DNA of 64,000 bases from Ancylothrix sp. D3o (GTDB lineage: Bacteria; Cyanobacteriota; Cyanobacteriia; Cyanobacteriales; Oscillatoriaceae): positions 186,001 through 250,000 of the forward strand of contig NZ_JAMXEX010000003.1 in assembly GCF_025370775.1 (NCBI RefSeq). Direction: 5' to 3'. Shown here piece after piece: positions 1 to 9,007 of the stretch. The notes below the pieces were generated by a model. That model did no database searches. It saw only the letters and a list, made by a program, of their open reading frames with translations, and was not told where the DNA came from. Each line of letters opens with the position of its first letter. Position 1 is the first letter of the stretch. The translations under genes were made by a program, and so were the position numbers.

Positions 1-1986
1 GCGGGTACGAGTACCTTTGCGGATAAGATGATGATGTAAACCGGCCACTGCGAGTAAAGCAGGAATGGGTGCGTTATTTGCATCCATGTCTCTATCGGAA
101 AGAATCAGGAGGTTAACCCCTTCTTCGATAGCTTTGTCTACACCCGCAAAAACGCCTTCTAAGACGGATTCAAGCCCTTTTACCCCATCTTTGGGGTTAA
201 ACAAAATTGGGAATGTCTGAGACTTAAATGCCGGTTCGTTGATATATTTAAGTTTCAGCAGTTCTTCGTTGCTGAGAATGGGGCTTTTAAGTTCGATGAG
301 ATGACAGCTTTCGGGTACAGGTTTGAGGAGGTTACGTTCTGAACCGATAGTTGTGATGGGGGAGGTAACGATTTCTTCGCGGATAGAGTCGATGGGGGGG
401 TTGGTGACTTGAGCGAAAAGTTGTTTAAAGTAATCGTACAATAATTTGGGCCGGTCGGAGAGCACAGCCAGGGGAGTATCGGCGCCCATCGAACCAATAG
501 CCTCAACGCCATCGCGGGCCATCGGGGTCAACAGTAACCGCAACGCCTCGAAGGTATAACCAAAGGCGGTTTGACGTTGAGTGAGGTTGAGGGATTGAGT
601 TTCAGCGGCTTTCGGTGTCTCTGCCCCTACGGTAGATAAATCTAGTTTATGTTGATTGAGCCATTCACGGTAGGGCTGGGCGCTGACAATGTTGTGTTTA
701 ATTTCTTCGTCGCTGATGATGCGTCCTTCTGCCATGTTAACAAGGAACATCCGACCAGGTTGTAACCGGCCCTTAAATGCGACTCTTTCTGGTTCAATGG
801 GTAAAACGCCGGCCTCGGATGCCATAATTACTAAATCATCTTTGGTGACGTAGTAGCGAGAGGGGCGTAAACCGTTGCGGTCTAAGACTGCGCCCATCAT
901 GGTACCATCGGTGAAAGCGATTGAGGCGGGGCCGTCCCAAGGTTCCATCAGGCAGGAGTGATATTCGTAGAAAGCTTTTTTCTCGTCACTCATCGACTCA
1001 TGGGCTGCCCAAGGTTCGGGTATCATCATCATCATGGCGTGAGGTAAGGAGCGACCGGCCAAGACGAGCAGTTCGAGGGCGTTGTCAAAAATTAGGGAGT
1101 CGCTACCATCGATGTTGATGACAGGTTTAATTTTTTTGATGTCTTCGCCAAAAAGTTCAGATTCAAAAAGCGACTGACGGGCGTGCATCCAGTTGATGTT
1201 ACCACGCAGGGTATTGATTTCGCCGTTGTGGGCAATGTAGCGGTAAGGGTGCGAACGTTCCCAACTGGGGAAAGTGTTGGTACTAAAGCGAGAGTGAACT
1301 AAACCAAGGGCGCTTTCCATGTCAGGATCGCGCAAGTCGGGGTAATATTCGCCTACTTGCACCGGCATCAGCATCCCTTTATAAACCATTGTACGGGCTG
1401 AGAGGCTGGAGGGATACCAGTACGAGTCAATTTTGGTGTTGCGGATATGGGTGTGGGAGAGTTTGCGGATGACGTATAATTTACGCTCAAAAGCCAAATC
1501 ATCAACAAGATCCGGGTTACGTTGAATGAAAACTTGGCGCATGAACGGTTCACTAGCTTTAGCGGTATTGCCTAAAGTAGAGTTATCGGTAGGAACATCA
1601 CGCCAGCCGATGACTTTTTGACCTTCATCTGCGACAATTTTTTCAAAGACTGCGGCACTTTTTTGACGTTCTTCGGCATGAGGTGAAGTGTAGATCATGC
1701 CGACGCCATAGTGACCGGGTTCGGGTAAACTAAAGCCTAAAGGTGCAGTGACTTTTTTGAGAAATGTATGGGGAACTTGAATTAAAATTCCTGCGCCGTC
1801 GCCGGTATTTTTTTCACAACCGCAGGCGCCGCGATGGTCTAAATTTAAAAGTATGGTAAGAGCTTGTTCAACAATAGAGTGAGATTTTTGGCCTTTTTGA
1901 TGGACGATAAACCCGACACCGCAAGCATCATGTTCAAATTGAGGATCGTAGAGTCCCTGAGAAAGGGGAAATTGAGTATTGTTCAT
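1..1986 (-). CDS. gltB: Glutamate synthase large subunit, N-terminal part (runs off left edge)
   Basis: Glutamate synthase transfers the amide of glutamine to 2-oxoglutarate, giving two glutamates, the second step of ammonium assimilation. The frame is open from the ATG at 1986 down to base 1, so about 662 of the roughly 1,500 codons usual for the family are present. The protein begins [20 protein letters not shown] and then ACGVGFIV. Cys22 would be the N-terminal nucleophile after removal of a 21-residue propeptide, as in class II glutamine amidotransferases. At the left edge the frame reads [20 protein letters not shown], which matches the central domain of the family. Whether the electron donor is ferredoxin (GlsF, common in cyanobacteria) or NAD(P)H cannot be told from this part. 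The gene is preceded by about 520 bp without genes. Confidence 0.93.
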   Translation of the reverse strand, partial: MNNTQFPLSQGLYDPQFEHDACGVGFIVHQKGQKSHSIVEQALTILLNLDHRGACGCEKNTGDGAGILIQVPHTFLKKVTAPLGFSLPEPGHYGVGMIYTSPHAEERQKSAAVFEKIVADEGQKVIGWRDVPTDNSTLGNTAKASEPFMRQVFIQRNPDLVDDLAFERKLYVIRKLSHTHIRNTKIDSYWYPSSLSARTMVYKGMLMPVQVGEYYPDLRDPDMESALGLVHSRFSTNTFPSWERSHPYRYIAHNGEINTLRGNINWMHARQSLFESELFGEDIKKIKPVINIDGSDSLIFDNALELLVLAGRSLPHAMMMMIPEPWAAHESMSDEKKAFYEYHSCLMEPWDGPASIAFTDGTMMGAVLDRNGLRPSRYYVTKDDLVIMASEAGVLPIEPERVAFKGRLQPGRMFLVNMAEGRIISDEEIKHNIVSAQPYREWLNQHKLDLSTVGAETPKAAETQSLNLTQRQTAFGYTFEALRLLLTPMARDGVEAIGSMGADTPLAVLSDRPKLLYDYFKQLFAQVTNPPIDSIREEIVTSPITTIGSERNLLKPVPESCHLIELKSPILSNEELLKLKYINEPAFKSQTFPILFNPKDGVKGLESVLEGVFAGVDKAIEEGVNLLILSDRDMDANNAPIPALLAVAGLHHHLIRKGTRTR

Positions 1987-2510
1987 TAGTGCGTATGTTG
2001 TACAGTCGTGAGTGTGAAAAGATAGGAGTGTTGCAACAAAGGGAAAAATCAAATCTTGCCGAATAAAAAACGATGGCTTTTACAGTTTTCCCAAATCAAT
2101 TATTTTCAAGGTATTTAGTTGCGCTTTAGCGCCAAAAACCCCAATTTTAGGAGAGAACCTCCAGACGACTAGCTGTTTTCAGATCAAGTTACTGTAACTC
2201 TGTAACTTTAATAGATTTTGCTGTTTCATGTTCATTCTGGATGTTAATTGTAACCAATCTTAAAAAAATAGGCACTTGAGTCTACACTAATGGCAGGATT
2301 TGTTAAGATTTTCTGACAACCGGCCTTAAATAGTTCACCTCCAAAAAGAATAAAATCAAAGTTGTAGGGGAGAGTTGACCGGCATCAAAGCTTGTAACCA
2401 GACATAGCCTTAAACGCGCCCCTAAAAACAATACCAGAAACCGCTCTGGCGCTGCCTTAATGATATTGTCTAATAAGACCGGCCTGCTGCATCAAATATT
2501 AAGGAAAATT
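1987..2510. other. Intergenic region upstream of glutamate synthase
   Basis: About 520 bp with no convincing gene. It lies upstream of glutamate synthase and at the 3' end of the YjbQ gene, both read on the minus strand. I looked for the nitrogen-control NtcA palindrome GTA-N8-TAC, which would fit a glutamate synthase promoter, and found none with the right spacing; the nearest, at about 1993, has only five bases between the arms. Several CCGGC words occur. Confidence 0.5.
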
Positions 2511-2930
2511 TTACATCCCCGAAATATGGACAACAACTTCGCGGATGTGACTGTGTTGCCGGTGTTCCCAGACATAAATACCCTGCCAAACACCAAGAAC
2601 CAGCTTACCATCACTAATAGGAACTTGTTCAGAAGTATGAGTTAAAGCCGTGCGAATATGAGCCGGCATATCATCATCACCTTCTGAATTATGATAATAT
2701 CTGCGACTATCTTCTGGTACCAACTGAGTCAAAAAATTTTCAAGATCCCGTAACACATCAGGATCAGCATTTTCTTGAATAAGCAAACTTGCCGAAGTGT
2801 GGCGTAAAAACACAGTACAAAGACCCATTTTAACCCCAGACTCAGCCACAACCGCCTGAACCTTCGCCGTAATTTTCATCAAAGACTTACCCTTAGTTTC
2901 AAGCTTAATAAACTTTTGATAATGATTCAT
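2511..2930 (-). CDS. YjbQ family (UPF0047) protein
   Basis: A 139-residue protein of the YjbQ/UPF0047 family, compact proteins for which a weak thiamine-phosphate synthase activity is reported in E. coli; the physiological role is unsettled. Recognisable family segments are the central HTSASLLIQENADPDV, then NSEGDDDMPAHIRTAL, and the C-terminal LGVWQGIYVWEHR followed by R-E-V-V-V-H. I start at the ATG at 2930 (MNHYQKFIKLET) because the 20 residues encoded further upstream are low-complexity and outside the family. There is no strong ribosome site. The length is normal. It is a single gene on the minus strand, divergent from polA, with a dispersed repeat between them. Confidence 0.85.
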   Translation of the reverse strand: MNHYQKFIKLETKGKSLMKITAKVQAVVAESGVKMGLCTVFLRHTSASLLIQENADPDVLRDLENFLTQLVPEDSRRYYHNSEGDDDMPAHIRTALTHTSEQVPISDGKLVLGVWQGIYVWEHRQHSHIREVVVHISGM

Positions 2931-3066
2931 CACAAGACACCAAAAAAACACTCCCTCCCATCCTACCGCAAAAACAGAATCCAGACCCAAAAATCGACTT
3001 TTTATAACGAACCAAAAACCTCAAACCACTCCATATTCATCAATCAAAAACCCCAAAAACAAACCA

Positions 3067-3108
3067 TAAACCCATCTGCGTCCATCTGCGTTTATCTGCG
3101 GTTAAAAA
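3067..3108. repeat. Dispersed CTGCGTTTATCTGCGGTTAA-type repeat, copy 1
   Basis: Tandem near-copies of the word CATCTGCGT/TTATCTGCGG end in GGTTAAAAA. The same short family recurs in gaps between genes at about 9799, 26286, 41072, 44328, 44918 and 59049, in both orientations. Here it sits between the divergent yjbQ and polA genes. It has no coding potential. Confidence 0.85.
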
Positions 3109-3184
3109 ATCCCCAAAAAGACAGACCCAAACACCACCAAAAACCAGTAAAATAGAAACAGACAAACCCACCAGCAAAAACACC

Positions 3185-6106
3185 GTGAAAGAAACCACCA
3201 AACCCACCCTAATTTTAGTAGACGGACACTCCCTAGCCTTCCGTTCATACCACGCCTTAGCACATAGTCGAGAAGGAGGCTTACAAACAACAACCGGCAT
3301 CCCAACAAGCGTAAGTTTTGGCTTTCTAAAATCCCTCTTAGAAGTAATGACAGCCCACAACCCCGAATACTTAGCAATAGCCTTTGATTTAGGCTTACCA
3401 ACATTCCGCCACGAAGCCGACGACACCTATAAATCAGACCGGCCAGAAACACCCCAAGATTTTATCACAGACTTAAAACATTTACAAGAACTATTAACAG
3501 CCTTTAACATCCCCATTGTTACCGCGCCTGGTTACGAAGCAGACGACGTTTTAGGAACCTTAGCAATCAGCGGAAAACAGGCCGGTTATCGAGTAAAAAT
3601 CCTCACCGGTGACCAAGATTTATTTCAACTAATAGACACAGAAAATGATATTACAGTATTGCGGTTAGGTTCCGACAGTTTTGGCCGGTCAGGAACAGGA
3701 AAAGCCAAAGAATTTGGCCCCGAAGAAGTAAAAGAAAAACTTGGAATTACGCCTGAACAAATAGTAGATTATAAAGCACTTTGCGGCGATAAATCTGATA
3801 ACATCCCCGGAGTAAAAGGCATCGGCGAGAAAACCGCAGTTCCCCTCTTGGCAAAATACGGAAAACTAGACAACATTTATGCAAACATCGAAGAAATAAA
3901 AGGCGCAGTCAAAACCAAACTAGAAACCGGCAAAGCAGAAGCCTACCACTCGCAAAAAATGGCGACAATTGTGCTTGAGGTGCCGGTGGAAATAGACATA
4001 AAAGACTGCAAACTACGAGGTTTTGACGAAGAAAAACTTACCGCCATGTTAGAGAAATTAGAGTTTAAATCTTTCTTGCCAAAAGTAAAACAATTGCAAA
4101 GAAGATTTGGGGGAGAAACAGCAGAACAAGAAAAAGCTGAAACTGCATCTAATTTTTCCGCATCTAGCACAGACGACGAACAACTGTCATTTTTCAGTTT
4201 TGAAGAAACCCAAGCCGCCAAAAATGACGCACCTCTTCCCATTAAACCTCGCATTATTCAAACAATAGAACAGCTAAACGAACTCGTAAACATCTTGAAA
4301 AAATGCACCGATCCAGAAATGCCAGTGGCGTGGGATACAGAAACAACCGATTTAGAACCAAGAGATGCAAAATTAGTAGGAATTGGATGTTGCTGGGGTA
4401 GCGGTGAGGAAGACGTCGCTTATATCCCCACCGGCCACAAAAAAGGCCAAAACATTGACACAAAAACTGTCTTAAAAACCTTACAACCAATATTAGAAAG
4501 CGCCGAATATCCGAAAGTTTTGCAGAATGCCAAATTTGACCGGCTAATATTACGCTGTCAGGGAATAAACCTAGCCGGTGTTGTCTTTGAAACCATGCTG
4601 GCAAGTTACATCATCAACCCAGAAAATAACCACAGCCTCAGCAGTTTATCCCAGAAATATTTAGGCATTCAAGCCACAACCTACGATCAATTAGTAGGCA
4701 AAAACAAAACCATAGCCGATATCGAAATACCTGCTGTTGCTAACTATTGTGGCATGGATGTATATACAACATTCATGTTAGTAGAACCGCTGAAAAAAGA
4801 ATTAAAGGAAAAGGGAGAAAAATTAACAGAACTTTTGTTAAAAGTAGAAGTTCCTTTAGAGCCGGTTTTAGCCGAAATGGAATACACCGGCATCCACATC
4901 GATACCCCCTACCTAAAAGAACTTTCGCAATACTTAGAGACCGAATTAACCGCCTTAGAGAAACAAGCTTATGAGGCAGCCGGTGAGGAATTTAACTTAG
5001 GTTCACCCAAACAATTAAGCACAATTTTATTTGAAAAACTACAACTCGACACCAAAAAATCCCGCAAAATCAAAACCGGCTTTTCCACAGATGTAGGAGT
5101 CTTAGAAAAACTCCAAGGAGATCACCCCCTTATTGATAGCATCCTCGAATATCGCACCCTCGACAAACTCAAATCAACCTATGTCGATGCCTTACCAAAA
5201 TTAGTAAGAAAAGACACCCAAAGAGTACATACAGATTTTAACCAAACTATTACCACAACCGGCAGATTATCTTCGAGTAATCCTAACTTACAAAACATCC
5301 CCATCCGCACCGAATTTTCCCGAAAAATTCGTAAAGCATTTATTCCTGAAAAAGGCTGGTTAATGGTATCCGCAGACTACTCGCAAATAGAACTGAGAAT
5401 CATGGCAGAATTAAGCGGAGAACCGCTATTAATAGAAGCCTACAAAAACAACGAAGACGTGCATACCGTTACCGCAAAATTACTCTTTGAAAAAGACAAC
5501 ATCACCCCAGAGGAACGCCGTGCAGGAAAAACCATTAATTTCGGGGTAATATATGGTATGGGCTCTGGAAAATTTGCCCGTTCCATTGGTAGAACATCCG
5601 CTGAAGGAAAACTATTTATCAAACGTTTTCAACTGCGCTATGCCAAAATATTTGAATTTTTAGAAAGAGTGCAAAGACAAGCCATTTCTCAAGGGTATGT
5701 TGAAACAATCTTAGGCCGGCGCCGGTATTTTGACTTTGAAGCCATCAGTTTACGCGGTTTAAAAGGCCGGCCTTGGGATGAAATACCCCTAGAAGAGTTG
5801 CAAGGAAATAGCAGAAATGATGCTGCAAATTTACGCGCTGCGAGTAACGCACCCATTCAAGGTTCAAGCGCAGATATCATCAAAGTTGCGATGATAGAAT
5901 TGCATGAGATTTTGAAAAACTATCAATCGCGTTTATTGCTGCAAGTTCACGATGAATTAGTGTTAGAAGTGCATCCCGATGAATGGGAAGAATTGCAACC
6001 TTTACTGAAAAATACAATGGAAACTGCCATTCAAAAATATCGACCTTTGAGTGTTCCCTTAGTTGTGGATATAAACGTTGGGGAAAATTGGATGGATACA
6101 AAGTAG
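3185..6106 (+). CDS. polA: DNA polymerase I
   Basis: Family A DNA polymerase for repair and Okazaki fragment processing, 973 residues. Three domains can be read. The N-terminal 5'-3' nuclease has VDGHSLAFRSYHA near residue 12, then YEADDVLGTL and GDKSDNIPGVKGIGEKTA. The 3'-5' exonuclease has DTETTDLEP near residue 383, NAKFD and YCGMDVYTT, so the proofreading carboxylates appear present. The polymerase domain has SADYSQIELR near 728 (motif A), RRAGKTINFGVIYGMG (motif B) and QVHDELVLEV near 921 (motif C). The start is GTG at 3185; the reading MKETTKPTLILVDGHSLAF fits the family. Length is normal. A palindromic repeat follows the stop codon. Confidence 0.97.
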   Translation: MKETTKPTLILVDGHSLAFRSYHALAHSREGGLQTTTGIPTSVSFGFLKSLLEVMTAHNPEYLAIAFDLGLPTFRHEADDTYKSDRPETPQDFITDLKHLQELLTAFNIPIVTAPGYEADDVLGTLAISGKQAGYRVKILTGDQDLFQLIDTENDITVLRLGSDSFGRSGTGKAKEFGPEEVKEKLGITPEQIVDYKALCGDKSDNIPGVKGIGEKTAVPLLAKYGKLDNIYANIEEIKGAVKTKLETGKAEAYHSQKMATIVLEVPVEIDIKDCKLRGFDEEKLTAMLEKLEFKSFLPKVKQLQRRFGGETAEQEKAETASNFSASSTDDEQLSFFSFEETQAAKNDAPLPIKPRIIQTIEQLNELVNILKKCTDPEMPVAWDTETTDLEPRDAKLVGIGCCWGSGEEDVAYIPTGHKKGQNIDTKTVLKTLQPILESAEYPKVLQNAKFDRLILRCQGINLAGVVFETMLASYIINPENNHSLSSLSQKYLGIQATTYDQLVGKNKTIADIEIPAVANYCGMDVYTTFMLVEPLKKELKEKGEKLTELLLKVEVPLEPVLAEMEYTGIHIDTPYLKELSQYLETELTALEKQAYEAAGEEFNLGSPKQLSTILFEKLQLDTKKSRKIKTGFSTDVGVLEKLQGDHPLIDSILEYRTLDKLKSTYVDALPKLVRKDTQRVHTDFNQTITTTGRLSSSNPNLQNIPIRTEFSRKIRKAFIPEKGWLMVSADYSQIELRIMAELSGEPLLIEAYKNNEDVHTVTAKLLFEKDNITPEERRAGKTINFGVIYGMGSGKFARSIGRTSAEGKLFIKRFQLRYAKIFEFLERVQRQAISQGYVETILGRRRYFDFEAISLRGLKGRPWDEIPLEELQGNSRNDAANLRAASNAPIQGSSADIIKVAMIELHEILKNYQSRLLLQVHDELVLEVHPDEWEELQPLLKNTMETAIQKYRPLSVPLVVDINVGENWMDTK

Positions 6107-6116
6107 GCTAGAGTGT

Positions 6117-6141
6117 GCCCACCGGCCTGATAATGGTGGGC
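6117..6141. repeat. Palindrome GCCCACC-N11-GGTGGGC after polA
   Basis: A perfect 7-bp inverted repeat with an 11-base loop containing GGCCTGATAAT, starting 11 bp after the polA stop. There is no T-run, so it is a weak terminator candidate. A close relative with the same loop ending (ATAATGGTGGGCA) lies at 59111-59144, so I treat it as a dispersed repeat. Confidence 0.6.
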
Positions 6142-6225
6142 AAAGCATTGCCCTATTAGTTGATAGGTGTTAACACATAATTTGACTATAATCATTGTGA
6201 AATCGTCTTGAAAGAGTCGTCAATT

Positions 6226-6516
6226 ATGCAGCGGGACGAAGTATTGCGAATTCTGTTACAACATCAGCAGCCATTAAAAGATTTTGGTATCAAGTCGCTG
6301 GCGATATTTGGCTCTGTAGCTAGGGATGAAGCCAGAGCAGATAGCGATGTAGATATTTTAGTGGAATTTGAGGGGCCGGTGACATTTGATCGTTATATGG
6401 ATGTCAAATTTTATCTCGAAGATCACCTAGGGACGCGGGTAGATTTAGTGAGCCGGCGTTCGCTCAGACCTATAATTCGAGCTAAGGTGGAAAAAGAGGG
6501 AATTTATGTCGCGTAG
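6226..6516 (+). CDS. Minimal nucleotidyltransferase, MntA-type antitoxin
   Basis: A 96-residue MNT-family protein with the nucleotidyltransferase signature GSVARDEARADSDVDILVEF (glycine-serine followed by the paired Asp-x-Asp). In established MNT/HEPN modules such proteins neutralise the HEPN RNase partner by adding AMP to a tyrosine near its active site. The ATG at 6226 is chosen over an upstream TTG at 6208 because AAAGAG lies about nine bases before it and the family starts close to this point. Its end overlaps the next gene by 11 bp, so the two are translationally coupled. The pair sits just downstream of polA. Confidence 0.85.
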   Translation: MQRDEVLRILLQHQQPLKDFGIKSLAIFGSVARDEARADSDVDILVEFEGPVTFDRYMDVKFYLEDHLGTRVDLVSRRSLRPIIRAKVEKEGIYVA

Positions 6517-6772
6517 TATGCGTTTGTATTTAGAAGATATCCTCACTTCTTGTGCCAAAGTCAAGCGATACACCGAAGGAATGACATTTGAAGATTTCCA
6601 AAGGGATGAACGGACTTATGATGCGGTGGTAAGGAATTTGCAGATCGTTGGAGAAGCGGTTAAAAATATTCCCCAAGAAATGCGAGGAAAATATCCAGAA
6701 GTTGAATGGCGCAAAATTGCTGGATTGCGCGATATTTTGGCTCACGCTTACTTTAGCATTGAAAATAGATAA
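6506..6772 (+). CDS. HepT-like HEPN domain protein, C-terminally shortened
   Basis: An 88-residue HEPN (DUF86/HepT) protein, the RNase toxin of an MNT/HEPN pair. The active-site motif RDILAHAY is present (Arg, four residues, His, then Tyr, the residue modified by MntA-type partners). HepT proteins are usually about 110-120 residues and continue well past this motif. Here the frame stops nine residues after the histidine (YFSIENR then TAA). The other two frames do not restore a longer family-like tail, so this looks like truncation rather than a one-base frameshift. It overlaps the nucleotidyltransferase gene by 11 bp. Whether the short form is still a toxin is open. Confidence 0.78.
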   Translation: MSRSMRLYLEDILTSCAKVKRYTEGMTFEDFQRDERTYDAVVRNLQIVGEAVKNIPQEMRGKYPEVEWRKIAGLRDILAHAYFSIENR

Positions 6773-6774
6773 GC

Positions 6775-6808
6775 AGCAATTAAACTAAATAATATTTATT
6801 TAATTGCT
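6775..6808 (+). terminator. Inverted repeat after the MNT/HEPN pair
   Basis: AGCAATTAAA and TTTAATTGCT form a perfect 10-bp inverted repeat two bases after the hepT stop codon, with a 14-base A/T loop. The stem is A/T-rich and lacks a proper T-run on either side, so it is a weak terminator or simply marks the point where the gene was cut. Confidence 0.4.
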
Positions 6809-6841
6809 ACTTATATAATCAATAGCTATTGAAAACTTAAA

Positions 6842-7069
6842 TTATTCGTGCCAACACTTTTTGTGACCATCAACATATCGGCAAACTAACTTCTCAAGAG
6901 TTAAATGTTTCTGAATTTGATCTGACTGTGAGTTGGCCGTATATGTCTGACTGATAGCAACATTATTGACTGGGCTAATAGATGGACTAGCCCATACAGG
7001 GACAACATTGCTGAAAAACAGCACAACCATTAATATTGAAACCGAGAAAAAGGTGATTATTTTTTGCAT
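6842..7069 (-). CDS. Small secreted protein of unknown function
   Basis: I do not recognise this 75-residue protein. From the ATG at 7069 (MQKIITFFSVSILMVVLFF) it starts with a classical signal peptide: a lysine, a hydrophobic stretch, and a likely cleavage site after VVPVWA. The mature part is only about 48 residues and ends CRYVDGHKKCWHE, with two cysteines that could form a disulfide. GGAAAAA lies upstream as a weak ribosome site. The longer upstream reading adds 21 residues that would spoil the signal peptide. It is divergent from the NB-ARC gene; the 198-bp gap between them carries GTAC repeats. It could be a cysteine-containing exported peptide. Confidence 0.5.
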   Translation of the reverse strand: MQKIITFFSVSILMVVLFFSNVVPVWASPSISPVNNVAISQTYTANSQSDQIQKHLTLEKLVCRYVDGHKKCWHE

Positions 7070-7137
7070 AATTTTTTCCAATCTAATTAAGACAACCTTT
7101 TTTAGAATATAAGATAATTTGAAAACTGACAACTATC

Positions 7138-7226
7138 AAAAAGTACGGTAAAGTCAGGAATTTTGTAAATTTATTTATCAATTTATATATGGGGTACTTG
7201 TTAAGGTACGAAAAAGTACGATAAAT
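7138..7226. promoter_or_regulatory. GTAC-centred repeats in a divergent promoter region
   Basis: AAAAAGTACGGTAAAG at 7138 and AAAAAGTACGATAAAT at 7211 are near-identical 16-bp direct repeats. Two further GTAC cores lie at 7194 and 7206, so the last three cores are 12 and 10 bp apart, close to one helical turn. The region separates a small secreted protein gene from the NB-ARC ATPase gene. It looks like an operator array; no regulator is identified. Confidence 0.4.
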
Positions 7227-7267
7227 TAAGAAATGCTTACCCCAAGACTTTAACCCAAACACAATCC

Positions 7268-8668
7268 ATGAATACTGAGGAAATGTTACAGTGGGCGGAT
7301 GACATTCTATATACCAAAACAGCAAAACACCTCGATTCTGTGCAAAGGGCCATCCTAGAAGGCGCTTGGCAAGGGTTAAAATATGAAGACATTGCTAAAA
7401 ACTGCCATCGCAGTAAGTCCCATGTTAAAAATATAGCTTCGGAATTATGGCAGACTTTATCAGATTTGTTAGGAGAAGATATCCAGAAGGCAAATGCTCG
7501 CTCTGTTTTAGAACGAAAAGCAATATCTACAATTTATAATTATGGTAAATCCTCACAGATAGTTACTAGCAACATTAATAGCCATATTAATATCTGTCCA
7601 GAAAACCGGCCCTCTTCAGAAGACACAAAACCACCCTCACCCTCACCCCCAAACACGCCCCAAAACAAAAATCAAACCCCAATCATCGACTTAACACAAG
7701 CACCGGCCCTAACCGAATATTACCCCCGCACCACAGAAGAAACAACCCTCAAAAACTGGATATTACAAACCAACGCACGCCTAATTACAATCTACGGCTT
7801 AACTGGAATAGGAAAAAGCAGCCTCACCCTCCAACTCATCGAACAAATACAAAACGAATTTGACTACATTATCTGGCAAAGCCTCAACGAAAAACCCACC
7901 CTTACCACCCTACAAACCAACCTCAAACAAATTTTTTCCCAAACCCAAAAAACCCCCTTCCCCACAATCCTAGATTATTTCCGCACCTATCGCTGTTTAA
8001 TTATTATTGATGACCTACAAAACATCTTTAAACCCCATGAACTAGCCGGCCAATACCTACCCGGATATGAAGATTACAGCCAATTTTTTAAACAAATTGC
8101 CACCACAACCCATCAAAGTTGCTTAATACTCCTCACCTCCGAAAAACCGAGAGACATCACCACCATAGAAGCCGAAAACCCCTCAACCCAAACCTTACAC
8201 CTCAAAGGATTACGAGAAGAACAAGCACAAGAAATCTTGCTAAAAAAACAATTAACAGATGAAGAAAAATGGCCAGAACTAATAACCATTTATCAAAGTC
8301 ATCCCCTTTGGTTAAAAATCATCTCCGCCACAATCAACCAATTATTTAACGGTAGCGTCTCCCAATATTTAGCAGACCCAAATGATATATACTTAGGAGA
8401 CATAGAGCCGGTTTTAGAAACTCAATTACAGCGCTTATCCGACTCAGAAAAAACCGTGATAGGCTGGTTAGCAAACCAAACAAACGCCGTAGACATCTCA
8501 CAAACCCCCGCCGAAACAGCATTATCAAAAACTCAATTTTTGCAAGCCATAGAATCCTTAAACCGGCGCAGCTTAGTAGAAAAAGAGCCGGTCGCAGGAC
8601 GAGCAATGTTTCAAATTAACCCAATCTTTAAACAATACATACAGTTAAACCCAGATAATCTTAAATAA
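7268..8668 (+). CDS. STAND ATPase with N-terminal HTH and NB-ARC domain
   Basis: A 466-residue STAND-class ATPase. Residues 1-85 match the helix-turn-helix domain common at the N-terminus of cyanobacterial NB-ARC proteins (annotated as vWA-MoxR-associated protein N-terminal HTH); YEDIAKNCHRSKSHVKNI is the recognition segment. A proline/threonine-rich linker follows to about residue 150. The ATPase has Walker A GLTGIGKSS near 176, Walker B LIIIDD near 244, a sensor-like LILLTSE, then a winged-helix region. Relatives often carry WD40 or TPR repeats at the C-terminus; here the protein stops after the winged helix, so the usual sensor is absent. Such ATPases act in signalling or defence; no function can be assigned. 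Confidence 0.82.
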   Translation: MNTEEMLQWADDILYTKTAKHLDSVQRAILEGAWQGLKYEDIAKNCHRSKSHVKNIASELWQTLSDLLGEDIQKANARSVLERKAISTIYNYGKSSQIVTSNINSHINICPENRPSSEDTKPPSPSPPNTPQNKNQTPIIDLTQAPALTEYYPRTTEETTLKNWILQTNARLITIYGLTGIGKSSLTLQLIEQIQNEFDYIIWQSLNEKPTLTTLQTNLKQIFSQTQKTPFPTILDYFRTYRCLIIIDDLQNIFKPHELAGQYLPGYEDYSQFFKQIATTTHQSCLILLTSEKPRDITTIEAENPSTQTLHLKGLREEQAQEILLKKQLTDEEKWPELITIYQSHPLWLKIISATINQLFNGSVSQYLADPNDIYLGDIEPVLETQLQRLSDSEKTVIGWLANQTNAVDISQTPAETALSKTQFLQAIESLNRRSLVEKEPVAGRAMFQINPIFKQYIQLNPDNLK

Positions 8669-8795
8669 AAAGAGTAGTAGGTTGCCTTTGCAATAAGGTT
8701 TCAGAAAGCTATAATTAATAGATCCACCTCAAACTAAATTAAAACTTTGAGAACAAACATTTCTTGAAGTGCGGACATACACAAAGAATCCGACT

Positions 8796-9005
8796 ATGAA
8801 AACATTTACTGCTGTCATCGAAAAAGATTCTCAGACTAACCTTTACGTTGGCTATATCCCCGGATTTCCTGGGGCTCATTCTCAGGGAGAAACTTTGGAT
8901 GAATTGCAAGCAAATTTGCGAGAAGTCATTGAGATGTTGCTGGAAGATGAGAAACTCGTGTTTGAAACAGAGTTTATAGGCACACAACAAATTACAATCC
9001 CCTAA
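8796..9005 (+). CDS. hicB: HicB-like antitoxin
   Basis: A 69-residue HicB/UPF0150 protein: MKTFTAVIEKD, then YVGYIPGFPGAHSQGETLDE and LQANLREVIEMLLED, the partial RNase-H-like fold typical of HicB. In HicAB modules it blocks the HicA mRNA interferase. The ATG at 8796 gives a family-like N-terminus; a GTG at 8769 would add nine unrelated residues. It ends FETEFIGTQQITIP without the extra DNA-binding domain of longer HicB proteins. The adjacent reading frame is a damaged hicA, so this antitoxin is probably orphaned. In small HicB families the order hicB-hicA, as here, is normal. Confidence 0.82.
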   Translation: MKTFTAVIEKDSQTNLYVGYIPGFPGAHSQGETLDELQANLREVIEMLLEDEKLVFETEFIGTQQITIP

Positions 9006-9007
9006 AC

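Noticed and set aside
1987-2510. NtcA binding site upstream of glutamate synthase
   Set aside because: I searched for GTA-N8-TAC. The only near match has five bases between arms.
3040-3452. Two overlapping minus-strand frames near the polA start
   Set aside because: Low-complexity, leucine/cysteine-rich translation opposite polA and a repeat; no start signal.
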